64,000 nucleotides of DNA, from NCBI RefSeq assembly GCF_001303895.1, contig NZ_LJSD01000075.1, forward strand, positions 69,501 to 133,500, given 5' to 3'. The translations under genes and the position numbers were made by a program. This document shows, in pieces, positions 16,731-26,238 of this stretch. The notes beneath the pieces are model-generated. The model was not told the origin of the DNA and made no database searches. It was given only the letters and a program-made list of their open reading frames with translations. Source of the DNA: Mesorhizobium sp. 1M-11. Its GTDB lineage: Bacteria; Pseudomonadota; Alphaproteobacteria; Rhizobiales; Rhizobiaceae. The stretch's first letter is position 1, and the number at the start of each line of letters is the position of its first letter.

Positions 16731-17768
16731 TTACAGCGACTTGCCGGCGTCGAAGGCTTCGCGCTGGGCCTTGCGCTCTCCCTCGGGGGCGGCAACCAGG
16801 CCATACTCAGCCAGCGGGCCTTCCGGACCGACCATCTGGTCATCCAGGAAGAAGTCGACATATTCCTTGAGACCCGGAACGACACCGAGATGCGCCTTCT
16901 TCACGTAGAAGAACAGCGGACGCGACACCGGATACTCGCCCTTGGCGATGGTCTCGGTCGACGGAGTGATGCCGGAAACGGTGGCAACCTTCAGCTTGTC
17001 GGCGTTGTTTTCATAGAAAGCGAGGCCGAACACGCCAACGCCGGTCTTGTTGCTGTCGATGCGGGCGAGCGTCTCGGTATAGTCGCCGTCGATGTCTACA
17101 GCCTTGCCGTCCTTGCGCACGGCCTTGCAGGCAGCTTCCGCGGCCTTGTCGTCAAGACCGCCAGCCTTGCCGGCTTCCACGCCGCCGAGCTTCTTGCAGC
17201 CGGCGATCAGCAGCTTCTCTTCGAAGACTTCGCGGGTGCCGTGCTTTTCGCCCGGGATGTAAGCGGCGATATCCCAGTCCGGGAGCTTCGGATTGACCTG
17301 GTTCCACTTGGTGTTCGGGTTGTCGACCAGCTTGCCGTCGACCACGATCTTGGCGGCGAGCGCCTTGTAGACGTCTTCCGGGGCCAGCGCCCAATCCGGA
17401 CCCTTGATGTCGGTGGCGAAGACGATGCCGTCATAGCCGATCTTGACTTCCTGGATGTCCTTCACGCCTGCGTCCTGGCAGGACTTCACTTCGTCCTTCT
17501 TGATCGGACGCGAGGAGTTGGCGATGTCGATGGTGTTTTCGCCGACGCCCTTGCAGAACTCCTTGATACCGGCGCCCGAACCGCCGGACTCGACCACCGG
17601 GGTCTTGAAGTTCGAGAAGGTTTCACCGAACTGCTCGGCAACGATCTTGGCATAAGGCAGCACGGTCGAAGAACCGGCAACCTGAATCTGGTCGCGCGCG
17701 GCGGCATAGCCGGCCGATGCAGCGAGCGCGAAGGCAGCAGCCGACGCGGTAAGAAGGGCTTTTTTCAT
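16731..17768 (-). CDS. pstS: Phosphate-binding periplasmic protein PstS
   Basis: The 345-residue precursor has a Sec signal peptide (about 1-25, ASAGYAAA) and a PBP-like phosphate-binding fold beginning DQIQVAGSSTVLPYA. The ESGGSGAGIKEFCKG and SSRPIKKDE phosphate-contact segments are visible. It resembles the larger PstS/SphX class found in rhizobia. It is the first gene of pstSCAB-phoU-phoB. The ATG at 17768 follows AGGAGCAGG. A PHO box lies about 80 bases upstream, so it is PhoB-controlled. The frame open further upstream lacks a signal peptide and crosses the PHO box. Confidence 0.95.
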   Translation of the reverse strand: MKKALLTASAAAFALAASAGYAAARDQIQVAGSSTVLPYAKIVAEQFGETFSNFKTPVVESGGSGAGIKEFCKGVGENTIDIANSSRPIKKDEVKSCQDAGVKDIQEVKIGYDGIVFATDIKGPDWALAPEDVYKALAAKIVVDGKLVDNPNTKWNQVNPKLPDWDIAAYIPGEKHGTREVFEEKLLIAGCKKLGGVEAGKAGGLDDKAAEAACKAVRKDGKAVDIDGDYTETLARIDSNKTGVGVFGLAFYENNADKLKVATVSGITPSTETIAKGEYPVSRPLFFYVKKAHLGVVPGLKEYVDFFLDDQMVGPEGPLAEYGLVAAPEGERKAQREAFDAGKSL

Positions 17769-17843
17769 TGGGCCTGCTCCTGTTAGGAAGGTGGTCTCTC
17801 GACGCCTTTCCTGTGGCGCCGGGTGAGCCCATAGCGCTCGTTT

Positions 17844-17861
17844 ATTACAGTCGCATGACAG
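17844..17861 (-). promoter_or_regulatory. PHO box upstream of pstS
   Basis: On the minus strand CTGTCAT-GCGA-CTGTAAT is one mismatch from the rhizobial PhoB consensus CTGTCAT-N4-CTGTCAT, 76 bases before the pstS start. The 275-base gap 17769-18043 contains no gene. Confidence 0.88.
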
Positions 17862-18043
17862 TTTCGTGTCACCCCGGTAACGCGCTTTGCGCAGGCCGGC
17901 AAAGCTTCGTCGAGTCCATTTCAGGGAAAGCTTGGATTCTTGCTGCAAATCAGGGGCTTGCGGGGACTCGCCCCCCATGCGAGCCGGCAAACGACTTTTC
18001 TGGCAAATTTCTGAAAACTGTAGGTGATCGTGACGCCGGCTTT

Positions 18044-21000
18044 CTATCCGGCGCTGCGGTAGGCACCAGTTTTGCCGCCGAGCCAGCGATCGAGCTTTTC
18101 AAGCAGGGCTTTCGGGCTGATCGGCTTGGGCAGGTAATCATCCATACCAGCTTCCAGGCAGCGTTCCCGATCTCCCTTCAGCGCATGGGCCGTAACGCCA
18201 ACGATCGGCACATGCGTGCAATCTCCAGCCTCGCGTTTGCGGATTTCGCCCGTCGCCTCGAGGCCATTCATCTCCGGCATCGAGACATCCATCAGGATCA
18301 TGCGCGGCTTCAGTCGGCCCGATGCCTCCAGCGCCTGCCGGCCATTGCCGACGATTTGGAAACTGTAGTCGGTATCGGCCAGGATCTGGGTGAAGACCAG
18401 TTGGTTCACCTCGTTGTCCTCGGCAACGAGAATGTCGAGCCCACCATCGCTGCCCGCGACCTCGGGATGGGAAAGAACCGGCACGACCTGTTCTGAAGTT
18501 TCGATTTTGGCCGCACGCAAAACCGACGCCTGGGTTTTGAGAGTGTTGTTCGTGGTCGGCGTGTATGGAGACATGCCACCCTTATGTTTCTGGATGGTCG
18601 AGACCAACGCTTCCAGCAGTATCGACGAGCGAGCCGGCTTGATGAGATGCGCGGCGATACCAAGATCACGATAGCTGGCATTGGACAGTGTCTGGTCAAC
18701 CGAGGTCAACATGATGATGGGCGTGCTGGAAAGGCCTTCAGTGTTGCGGATCACGCGTGCGACTTCGGCACCGGTCATTTCAGGCATCTGATAGTCAAGC
18801 ACCACGCAATCGACCGGTACGCCATAGGCTGCCGCCGCCGCCAGAACCTTGAGCCCTTCCGGCCCGCTCGCCGCAGCGCAGGAATCGAACGACCACGATG
18901 CCATCTGTTCGCTCAGGATCGAGCGGTTCACCGCATTGTCGTCGACAATGAGCACGCGGGCGCCAGTCACATCGATAGGCAACACGCGCTGTGCCTCGGT
19001 CTGCTCCGCGCTCGTCAACCTCAGCGTGAACCAGAACGTCGAGCCTTTGCCTTCGGTGCTCTCGACTCCAATTTCACCATCCATCAGTTCCACAAGCCGC
19101 GACGTGATCGCCAGCCCAAGACCGGTCCCTTCATGGCGCCGTGTCGAGGAGGTATCGACCTGGCTGAACTTCTCGAAGACCTGGGCAAGTTTTTCCCGTG
19201 GGATGCCGATCCCAGTGTCCGTCACGGAGATCGTCAGCTTGGTGCCGGATGGCATCTTTTGACCGGTGACATCGACCAGGACATGGCCTTCATCGGTGAA
19301 CTTCACCGCGTTGCCGAGCAGATTGGTGACGATCTGGCGGATGCGCCCGACATCGCCGACAAACATCCCGTCAAGGCCGGGCTGAACACGCACGATCAGT
19401 TCGAGATCTTTCTCCTTGGCTCGCGTCGAAACCAGCGTGGCGACATCCTCGATGGCTTCGGCCAGGTTGAAGGGCGCCGGATCAAGCACAAGTTGGCCGG
19501 CATCGATCTTGGAGAAGTCGAGGATATCGTTGATGATGGTAAGCAGCGCGTTGCCGGACTTCACGATGATGTCGGTGAAGGTCTTCTGTTTGGCGTCGAG
19601 GTCCGACTTGGAGAGCAACTCCGCCATGCCAAGCACGCCATTCATCGGCGTGCGGATCTCGTGGCTCATATTGGCCAGGAATTCCGACTTGGCGCGATCT
19701 GCCAGCACCGCACGCTGGCGAGCTTCCTGCAACTCGGCCTCGCGTTCCTTCAGCTCGGTGATGTCGGTGGTCGATCCGATCAGATAAAGCGATCCATCCG
19801 ATCCGATCATCGCGCTCTTGCGCGCGAACTGGTGACGTGTGGAGCCGTCGGTCGCGGTGATTTCTTCCTCGACCTCGCAGGTCTTGCCCGTGCGCAAGAC
19901 AGCCAGGTCGCCTTCGACGAAGGCCTGGCCTTCCTCGCCGAAGATTTCGACATCGGTGCGGCCGATCGCATCCTCGCGTGCCACGCCCGTGAGCTCGCAC
20001 CAGCCTTCGTTCACATAGAACAGCCTGAGATCCGATCGTTTGGCGTAGATCGAGACGGGAACGTTGTCGATCAATGAGCGGAACACCTCGTTCTCGCTCA
20101 TCGATTCCTGCAAGGCCCGTTCACGGTCCTTCAGTTCGGAGATATCGACACGCACGCCGATGAACGTGCCGTCTTCGGTGCGCATGTCGAAAGCCTGATA
20201 CCAGCGCCCGTCGGGATTCTGGCGCTCGAAGCTGGAGCTGCTTTGACGGCAACGGACCATCATGGCATCCAGCCATCCTTCGCGATCGACCTCGTAGAGT
20301 TCGTCGATTGTGGGGTCTCCACTGAGCCGGAAGCAGCCATTGTCATGACCGAGCTCCAGGGAATCGCGGAAACTGTGTCCCACCTGCCAGGCGGGCTGCA
20401 GAACGGGGATGGAATCCAGGAGCTTCCTGTTGGCGAAAACGAACTGATCGTTCCGATCGTAGATCAACACGCCCGCCGGCAGCGATTCCAGCACACTGGC
20501 GAGATAGCGGCGAGCTTCTTCGGCTTCGGCCTCGCGCTTCTTTACTTCCGAGACGTCGACATACGAGATCAGCCGCTTGCCACCGGACAGTTTCGTCACC
20601 GAATAGATCATGGTGTGACCGTCCGCCCGGCGGAACTCGCGCGGCGCGACATCGCCAGCCCTGATTTCGGCGACACGGGAGGCGACGTAGTCCTCCCACT
20701 GCTCGTCGGCGATGTCGTAGACCCCGTTGTAGCGATTGACGTCCATCAGCGCCCGGAACGGGCAGCCCACCGATACCTGCTCGGCCGTGACCTTCCAGAT
20801 GTCGTAGAAAGCGCGGTTGATGATCTCTGCGTTCATCGCCGCATCGAGAATGATGACACCCATGGTCATGGAATCGATGGTCCGCTGCAGATCGGACTGC
20901 AATTGGCGCCCGCGTTCCCCGGCAGCCGCCGCTTCCGACCGGCTCGCCTCGAATTCGGTGACATCGGTGCAGATCGAGATGGTCCCGCCTTCGGCACCGT

Positions 21001-21814
21001 GCATTTCGCGATGCATGATGATGCGGCCATCGGCTAAACGCAGAATGGAAGATGAGGACTGCGCGTTACGTCGCTTGTCCAGCACGGCATCGCGCCAATC
21101 ATCCCGGCTCAGGGTTTCGGTGTTCCAGAAATCGCGCTCGAGCCCGGCCTCGATAATATCCCGAAAGGTAGTGCCCTTGTGGATGATGTCGGCAATGCCG
21201 CGGTACATCACCGGCAAAGCGTGATTGTAGAGCACGAGCCGGTCTTCGGCATCGTAGTAACACACGGCATCGCTCATCGCGTTGAGCGCACCCATCATGT
21301 GATCGACATGAGCGTCGCGCGAATGGGCATTCTGGTTCGGCCGATTTTTCGTGTCTTCCAGCGCCTCGACCATAGCGGTGACGTTGCGGGCAATTCCGCG
21401 ATAACCGCGGAATCGGCCATCGGCATCGAACTTCGGAAATCCCGAGGTTGAAACCCAGCGGAAGCCCGGAGCACTGTCCTTGGGCTGATAGACAAAATCC
21501 TTGAACGGGCGGCGTTCCTGCAGATTTTCCAGATGAGCGGTTGCGCTCTCGCTGCCTTTTTGCACCTGATCGAGGAAATCGAACCGGAAATGCCCGATGA
21601 CGGTGTCCGGCTCGTTGCCTGTCACCGTTCGATAGCTTTCGGAGAGCCAGGAGAAGCGGAGATCCGCATCGGTCTCCCACAGCCAGCCGGAGTCGGCCGC
21701 GATCAATGCATGCAAGGTTTCCCGGGAAAGGGTCTCGCCAGCGGTCGCCAGCCTGATCGCGTCATGTCCGTTTGCCGCCGGAGACAAGTCGGCCCCGATC
21801 GTCTCGCCCGCCAT
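18044..21814 (-). CDS. Soluble multi-PAS hybrid sensor histidine kinase with two receiver domains
   Basis: The 1256-residue protein has no membrane segment. In order it has about five PAS-like modules (roughly 35-150, 170-290, 310-425, 435-560, 575-690), HisKA with H718 in NMSHEIRTPMNG, an HATPase domain (N-box about 831-842, GTGLGLAI), and two receiver domains. D1007 (VVLDYQMPEM) is the acceptor of the first and D1176 (ILMDVSMPEMNG) of the second. No HPt domain is present, so an external phosphotransferase is needed. The ATG at 21814 follows GAGGGGGTGG. A perfect CtrA box lies 69 bases upstream, suggesting cell-cycle control. It is upstream of pstS, where many rhizobia have phoR, but the architecture is not that of PhoR. 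Confidence 0.88.
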   Translation of the reverse strand: MAGETIGADLSPAANGHDAIRLATAGETLSRETLHALIAADSGWLWETDADLRFSWLSESYRTVTGNEPDTVIGHFRFDFLDQVQKGSESATAHLENLQERRPFKDFVYQPKDSAPGFRWVSTSGFPKFDADGRFRGYRGIARNVTAMVEALEDTKNRPNQNAHSRDAHVDHMMGALNAMSDAVCYYDAEDRLVLYNHALPVMYRGIADIIHKGTTFRDIIEAGLERDFWNTETLSRDDWRDAVLDKRRNAQSSSSILRLADGRIIMHREMHGAEGGTISICTDVTEFEASRSEAAAAGERGRQLQSDLQRTIDSMTMGVIILDAAMNAEIINRAFYDIWKVTAEQVSVGCPFRALMDVNRYNGVYDIADEQWEDYVASRVAEIRAGDVAPREFRRADGHTMIYSVTKLSGGKRLISYVDVSEVKKREAEAEEARRYLASVLESLPAGVLIYDRNDQFVFANRKLLDSIPVLQPAWQVGHSFRDSLELGHDNGCFRLSGDPTIDELYEVDREGWLDAMMVRCRQSSSSFERQNPDGRWYQAFDMRTEDGTFIGVRVDISELKDRERALQESMSENEVFRSLIDNVPVSIYAKRSDLRLFYVNEGWCELTGVAREDAIGRTDVEIFGEEGQAFVEGDLAVLRTGKTCEVEEEITATDGSTRHQFARKSAMIGSDGSLYLIGSTTDITELKEREAELQEARQRAVLADRAKSEFLANMSHEIRTPMNGVLGMAELLSKSDLDAKQKTFTDIIVKSGNALLTIINDILDFSKIDAGQLVLDPAPFNLAEAIEDVATLVSTRAKEKDLELIVRVQPGLDGMFVGDVGRIRQIVTNLLGNAVKFTDEGHVLVDVTGQKMPSGTKLTISVTDTGIGIPREKLAQVFEKFSQVDTSSTRRHEGTGLGLAITSRLVELMDGEIGVESTEGKGSTFWFTLRLTSAEQTEAQRVLPIDVTGARVLIVDDNAVNRSILSEQMASWSFDSCAAASGPEGLKVLAAAAAYGVPVDCVVLDYQMPEMTGAEVARVIRNTEGLSSTPIIMLTSVDQTLSNASYRDLGIAAHLIKPARSSILLEALVSTIQKHKGGMSPYTPTTNNTLKTQASVLRAAKIETSEQVVPVLSHPEVAGSDGGLDILVAEDNEVNQLVFTQILADTDYSFQIVGNGRQALEASGRLKPRMILMDVSMPEMNGLEATGEIRKREAGDCTHVPIVGVTAHALKGDRERCLEAGMDDYLPKPISPKALLEKLDRWLGGKTGAYRSAG

Positions 21815-21882
21815 AGCCACCCCCTCACCCCAAAAGCCCAGCCGCCTTCCCCAAGCCGGCGGCCAAATCTGCCCGAGAAGGT

Positions 21883-21898
21883 TTAATGGGCAATTAAC
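21883..21898. promoter_or_regulatory. CtrA binding box
   Basis: TTAA-TGGGCAA-TTAAC matches the full CtrA consensus TTAA-N7-TTAAC. It sits inside the near-palindrome AAGGTTTAAT...ATTAACCTT between the hybrid kinase (start 21814, minus) and the lipoprotein gene (start 21967, plus), so it could control either. Confidence 0.65.
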
Positions 21899-21909
21899 CT
21901 TAACAAATC

Positions 21910-21935
21910 GGAACCAGCACACATGCCTGGTTGTT
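21910..21935 (+). promoter_or_regulatory. Weak candidate sigma-EcfG promoter
   Basis: GGAAC-N17-TGTT is one base off the -10 consensus, 32 bases before the lipoprotein start. A single such near-match can occur by chance. Confidence 0.3.
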
Positions 21936-21966
21936 CTGTCGGTCAGGCGGTTGCGGAGGATGCGCC

Positions 21967-22362
21967 ATGCGAGTAATGGAAATCCCCGGAATGATGCGGA
22001 TGCGGCCATATATTCTGGGAATGATGCTCTGCCTGCCGATGGCGGCGGGCGGTTGTGCGCGCACCGATGACGGAACGGTGGTCATTCCCCCATCCATGGA
22101 CATGCGGCGCGCCTGGTTGCGTGACGAACCTTCCGTGCAGACGCCACCTGTCGAAAGCGGCGCAGAGGTCTTCCCTGTCGGCCCGATTGCGGAACCCGCG
22201 GCACCACGCAGACCAGTGACTCAGCGCAGGAAACAGCGCCTGCCCGCTCGCCCGGCATCGGCATCCCGGCTCAATGCCCAGCCCGCTCCCCAGGCCTCGG
22301 CACCGATTGCGTGCGGCGAAGCCCGGCAGGCTGACGGGCGAGTGCATGTGACCTGCAAATAA
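21967..22362 (+). CDS. Small Pro/Ala/Arg-rich lipoprotein of unknown function
   Basis: The 131-residue precursor has a signal peptide with lipobox-like MAAGGC (Cys about residue 30). A low-complexity basic, proline- and alanine-rich middle (about 70-110) follows, then a short C-terminus with two cysteines (IACGEARQADGRVHVTCK) that could form a disulfide. GCGGAGGATG lies before the ATG. I recognise no family. It diverges from the hybrid kinase across a CtrA box, which may connect it to envelope events of the cell cycle; that link is inference. Confidence 0.6.
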   Translation: MRVMEIPGMMRMRPYILGMMLCLPMAAGGCARTDDGTVVIPPSMDMRRAWLRDEPSVQTPPVESGAEVFPVGPIAEPAAPRRPVTQRRKQRLPARPASASRLNAQPAPQASAPIACGEARQADGRVHVTCK

Positions 22363-22520
22363 GGTGGGCGGATATCGGCGCCGGGGCGCCAATTTCCTGC
22401 AATGCGACCAGCAGCTTGCGGTCTGATTCACCAAGCTGTGTTTTTTGCCTCCCCAGAACAGCCGAACTCATATCGATTTAACCCTGCCTTAGCCTCTCAA
22501 CGGCCTTTGTGATATCCGCT

Positions 22521-22614
22521 AGAGCAATTCCAGGAAAAGTGCGCAGCGGTTTTCCGTCCGGAATGGCGTAAAAACAAAGAGTTGGAGCGGTTCCGCGTTT
22601 CCGTAAACGCTCTT
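22521..22614 (+). repeat. Two-palindrome intergenic repeat (copy 2)
   Basis: Contains the GCAATTCC...GGAATGGC outer stem with inner GGAAAA/TTTTCC, then the GAGCG-TTTCC/GTAAACGCTC hairpin. It lies just upstream of the GT4 gene, so that gene's promoter must lie within or before it. Confidence 0.85.
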
Positions 22615-22647
22615 GACCAGAGCCTGCCACCGCAGCCGAGAGCCCTT

Positions 22648-23844
22648 ATGCCTGTGACGTCCGCCAACCCGACTTCCGACCGCAGCGCGCCGCTTGCCGT
22701 GCAGGTGGTGCGACAGTATCTGCCCAACCGGGGCGGGCTCGAGGAAGTCGTCGCCAACCTGGCCGGCCAGCTCCTGCAACAGGGCTACCGCGTTCGTGTC
22801 GTGACACTCGACCGGCGTTTTACCGCACTCGATGAAACCTTGCCCTCGAAAGAAATCATCAACGGGGTTGAGGTGGTGCGTGTTCCGTTTTCCGGCAGCA
22901 CGCGTTATCCGGTCGCGCCGCAGGTTTTCCGGCATATCGGCGACGCCGACATTGTTCATGTGCACGCCATCGATTTCTTCTTCGATGCCCTGGCCTGGAC
23001 GCGGCTCTTTCACGGCAAACCGATGATCGCCACCACTCATGGCGGCTTCTTCCACACCGAAAAATACGCCGGCTTGAAGACAATCTGGTTCAACACGGCG
23101 ACGCGACTTTCCGCCCTCGCCTATCGTCGTCTGATCGGCTGCAGCGCGCAGGATACGCGGACCTTTCAAGCCATTGCCGGCAGCCGTGTCATCCAGATCG
23201 ACAACGGTGTCGACACGCGAAAGTTCGCCGATGCCGGTTCGCGTCAAGCGGTGCGCCGCATGGTCACGCTCGGCCGTTTCTCGGTCAACAAGCGGCTGGA
23301 CAATCTGCTCGACGCAACCCGGGCGCTGGTTTCGAGATCCGGGCACTGGCATCTCGATATCGTCGGCGTGCCGGGCGACCAGAGTGTGGCCGATGTTGAA
23401 CGCATGATTGCCGAACGTCATCTGGGTGATCATGTCGCTATGCATATCGGCCTTTCCAACGAAGAAATCCGGGGCGTTCTTGGCAAATGCTCGCTCTTTG
23501 CCTCGGCTTCGGACTATGAAGGCTTCGGTCTCGTCGCCGTGGAAGCGCTGAGTGCTGCTCTCATGCCATTGCTCAACACCAACACCGCTTATAGCGATCT
23601 GGCCTCGAAACATCCCGAAATCCGCATCAGCGATTTCGCCGACAGCGATGCCACGGCCATGGCAATCGAAACCGCATTCGACGCGCTTGCAGCGGATACG
23701 GCCGGCTACCGCAACGCTGCCATGCGGGCAGCGGACGGCTATTCCTGGGACCGCGTCGCCGAACGCTATCTCGCGGTCTATCGCGAGGTGCTGGGCGCAC
23801 GCGCGCCGGTTGCGGCCATGACAGTCACCTCGGAAACAGGCTAG
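22648..23844 (+). CDS. GT4 family glycosyltransferase
   Basis: The 398-residue protein has the GT-B fold of family GT4. The N-terminal domain carries the RQYLPNRGGLEEVVANLA donor-side loop, with HVHAIDFFFD and TTHGGFFHT. The C-terminal domain has LGRFSVNKRLDNLLDA and the ASASDYEGFGLVAVEAL nucleotide-sugar motif, with the E-x7-E type glutamates. It probably transfers a hexose to a lipid-linked polysaccharide intermediate in the cytoplasm. The ATG at 22648 is the first after the repeat. It is followed after 10 bases by the GH5 gene and begins the polysaccharide locus. Confidence 0.87.
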   Translation: MPVTSANPTSDRSAPLAVQVVRQYLPNRGGLEEVVANLAGQLLQQGYRVRVVTLDRRFTALDETLPSKEIINGVEVVRVPFSGSTRYPVAPQVFRHIGDADIVHVHAIDFFFDALAWTRLFHGKPMIATTHGGFFHTEKYAGLKTIWFNTATRLSALAYRRLIGCSAQDTRTFQAIAGSRVIQIDNGVDTRKFADAGSRQAVRRMVTLGRFSVNKRLDNLLDATRALVSRSGHWHLDIVGVPGDQSVADVERMIAERHLGDHVAMHIGLSNEEIRGVLGKCSLFASASDYEGFGLVAVEALSAALMPLLNTNTAYSDLASKHPEIRISDFADSDATAMAIETAFDALAADTAGYRNAAMRAADGYSWDRVAERYLAVYREVLGARAPVAAMTVTSETG

Positions 23845-23854
23845 GACATCGCAT

Positions 23855-24907
23855 ATGGCCCGTTCCCGCCTCTCGAAAACCTTGATCACCTTGATCGCAT
23901 CCACGATCCTGGTATCGAACGCGGCGTTCGCGGACTGCTTGAGAGGCGTCAACCTGGCCGGTGCGGAATTCGGAGAACCGCCTGGTGCCTACGGCAAGGA
24001 CTTTATCTACCCCAGCGACGCCACGATCAGCTATTTCGCCGGGAAGGGCTTCAATGCCGTGCGCCTGCCCTTCCTGTGGGAGCGCCTGCAGCCGACCCTC
24101 AACAAACCTTTCGATCAGGCCGAGCACACGCGTCTGACCGATACGGTGGCGAGGCTCAAGGGGGCGGGCATGACCGTCATCCTCGACGTGCATAACTACG
24201 CTCGTTATCGCAGCGAGTTGATCGGCTCGGATGCCGTGCCCAATGCCGCCTTTGCTGATTTGTGGAAGCGCCTGGCCAGTCAATACCGCAACGACCCGTC
24301 AATCCAGTTCGGTTTGATGAACGAACCGCACGATGTCGCCGCCACGCAATGGCTCGCTGCCGCCAATGCCGCGATTTCAGCGATCCGGCAGGCCGGCGCC
24401 GGCAACCTGATCCTGGTACCAGGCACCAATTGGACAGGCGCCCACAGTTGGCTGAGCGATGATCCTGAAGCGGCAAACGGCACCGTCATGCTGGGTGTCG
24501 AGGATTCGGCCGACAACTATGCCTACGAAGTGCATCAGTATCTCGACAGCAACTTCTCCGGCACGCACAAGACGTGCGAACGGGCAGATGATGCCGTGAC
24601 CGCGCTCAAGAATGTCACCGGCTGGCTGCAGAAAAACGGCAAACGCGGCTTCCTTGGCGAATTCGGTGGCGCACCCAACAAAGTCTGCGTGGACGGCATC
24701 GCCGCCATGGCCGATTTCGTCGACAAGAATCCGGACACGTGGACCGGCTGGACCTACTGGGCCGGTGGTGATTGGTGGCCGGAAAGCGAAGACATGAACA
24801 TCCAGCCGACAAAAAAAGGCGATCGGCCACAGTTGCAGGCATTGGAGGCTGCGGGAGCGCTACCGGCCCGCAAGGGTGCCTGCCCTGCACTTGAGAAGAA
24901 GGGCTGA
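23855..24907 (+). CDS. Secreted GH5 endoglucanase
   Basis: The 350-residue precursor has a Sec signal peptide (about 1-27) and a GH5 TIM barrel. Visible active-site residues are acid/base E157 in LMNEPHD, nucleophile E269 in FLGEFGG, H113 (DVHNY), the VHQYLD strand and the W of WTYWAGGDWW. It should cut beta-1,4-glucan or a related beta-glycan in the periplasm. Such cellulases inside polysaccharide clusters often trim or release the product of their own locus. It is co-directional with the GT4 gene (10-base gap) and convergent with the polymerase gene. Confidence 0.88.
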   Translation: MARSRLSKTLITLIASTILVSNAAFADCLRGVNLAGAEFGEPPGAYGKDFIYPSDATISYFAGKGFNAVRLPFLWERLQPTLNKPFDQAEHTRLTDTVARLKGAGMTVILDVHNYARYRSELIGSDAVPNAAFADLWKRLASQYRNDPSIQFGLMNEPHDVAATQWLAAANAAISAIRQAGAGNLILVPGTNWTGAHSWLSDDPEAANGTVMLGVEDSADNYAYEVHQYLDSNFSGTHKTCERADDAVTALKNVTGWLQKNGKRGFLGEFGGAPNKVCVDGIAAMADFVDKNPDTWTGWTYWAGGDWWPESEDMNIQPTKKGDRPQLQALEAAGALPARKGACPALEKKG

Positions 24908-24921
24908 CCGGGAAAGCCTTG

Positions 24922-26229
24922 CTACCGCGCCAGCACGGATTGGCGGGCCTGTGTCACGCCTGCACTCGGCTTATCCGCGGCAGGTGTCCTGTAGGCATTC
25001 GATGTACCAAGCAGGAACCACAACAGCGCAGCGGTCTTGATCGAATAGAACGAGTCGCTGATCAGCATCAGAAGCAGCAGATAGACCATCACCATGCAAT
25101 GAAAGCGCCAGGCGCGCGCTTCTGCGGATGGTGCATGGACGAGGATCGCCCACAGCACCACGAAGCCGAAGATGCCGAACGCGGTCAGCGAGTAGGCGAG
25201 ACCGGAATCGGCCGTGAACTGCGTGGTCTGCTCGGTGCCGAGCACCACTGCAGCCGGAAGCTGGGTCAGGATATGCGCGGTCACCATGAACCGGCCGGCG
25301 AGATCGTTCGCCCCGCCGCCGGTACCGGTCATGATGCCATAGGTTGCCAGGATCGCCAGCAGAAGAAATGGCAGGACGGTCCAGGCGAGCCTCGGCACGA
25401 GGTTGTAGAAAGGGTAGAGCACCGTGATGAGGACACAGCTGTAGAGGCCGAAACGCGCGTCTGCGAGCACGATGACGGCGAACGCGATGATCAGCCCCAG
25501 CCAGAAGCCCTTGAATGCGCGGCCGCGATAGAGCGTCCACGCGTAGACGATGACAGCGAAATTGCCCATCGACACCGGTTCGAGGAAGACCGAGGAGACG
25601 CGGTGCTGGCCAAGGAAAGGCAGGATGGTGCGCGGTTCCGGGCGTGTGCCGGAAATGAACAATCCCTGCGTGGCGCCGAACAGCTGGTCCGCGGTGACGG
25701 TGCCACGGGCCAGATAATAGCCGATGACGTTGAAATAGGAGATGTAGGTGTCGACCGCGAGGTATTCGAAAAGCCCGGCAGCGATCACGATAAGCCCGCT
25801 TGCCAGCACCAGCCGGTCTCCCAGCCGCGGATCGCGCAGGCGCGCGCCGGCGAAGTAGAAGGCGATCGGAATCAGGATATCGCGCACCGATTTCAGATTC
25901 AGCTGGCCGCCCCGCAGCGCGAAGATGAGCAGCATGTAGCTGACAAACAAGCCAAGCAGCAGATAGAGCGGCGCGCGCCTGGTCGACGCGACGATGAACA
26001 CCGTGCCGACGATCATCATCTCGGACAGCATCACGTAGCCGTCGGTGATGTGCATGACCCTCGTATTCACGAAGCAGAGGAAGAAGTTGAACACCAGCGC
26101 CGCGATCACCGTCACGACCGCCAGGAGCCGGATCAACCCAGGTGCCACGGCCTCTGCAGCAGGTCTTGTCGAAGCCGGGCGCGGCAAGTCCCCGCTCCAG
26201 CCTCGCGGGGCCGCGGCTGCCGCGGTCAC
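24922..26229 (-). CDS. O-antigen ligase/polymerase-like (Wzy-type) membrane protein
   Basis: The 435-residue protein has about ten to twelve hydrophobic helices and a large periplasmic loop (about 160-205, with RPEPRTILPFLGQHRVSS), followed by FLEPVSMGNF. This is the layout of Wzy/WaaL-type proteins. It would polymerise lipid-linked repeat units at the periplasmic face. It starts 9 bases after the stop of the chain-length protein, so the two are cotranscribed. Family assignment is by topology and loop features, as sequence conservation in this group is low. Confidence 0.75.
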   Translation of the reverse strand: MTAAAAAPRGWSGDLPRPASTRPAAEAVAPGLIRLLAVVTVIAALVFNFFLCFVNTRVMHITDGYVMLSEMMIVGTVFIVASTRRAPLYLLLGLFVSYMLLIFALRGGQLNLKSVRDILIPIAFYFAGARLRDPRLGDRLVLASGLIVIAAGLFEYLAVDTYISYFNVIGYYLARGTVTADQLFGATQGLFISGTRPEPRTILPFLGQHRVSSVFLEPVSMGNFAVIVYAWTLYRGRAFKGFWLGLIIAFAVIVLADARFGLYSCVLITVLYPFYNLVPRLAWTVLPFLLLAILATYGIMTGTGGGANDLAGRFMVTAHILTQLPAAVVLGTEQTTQFTADSGLAYSLTAFGIFGFVVLWAILVHAPSAEARAWRFHCMVMVYLLLLMLISDSFYSIKTAALLWFLLGTSNAYRTPAADKPSAGVTQARQSVLAR

Positions 26230-26238
26230 GATCCAGCC

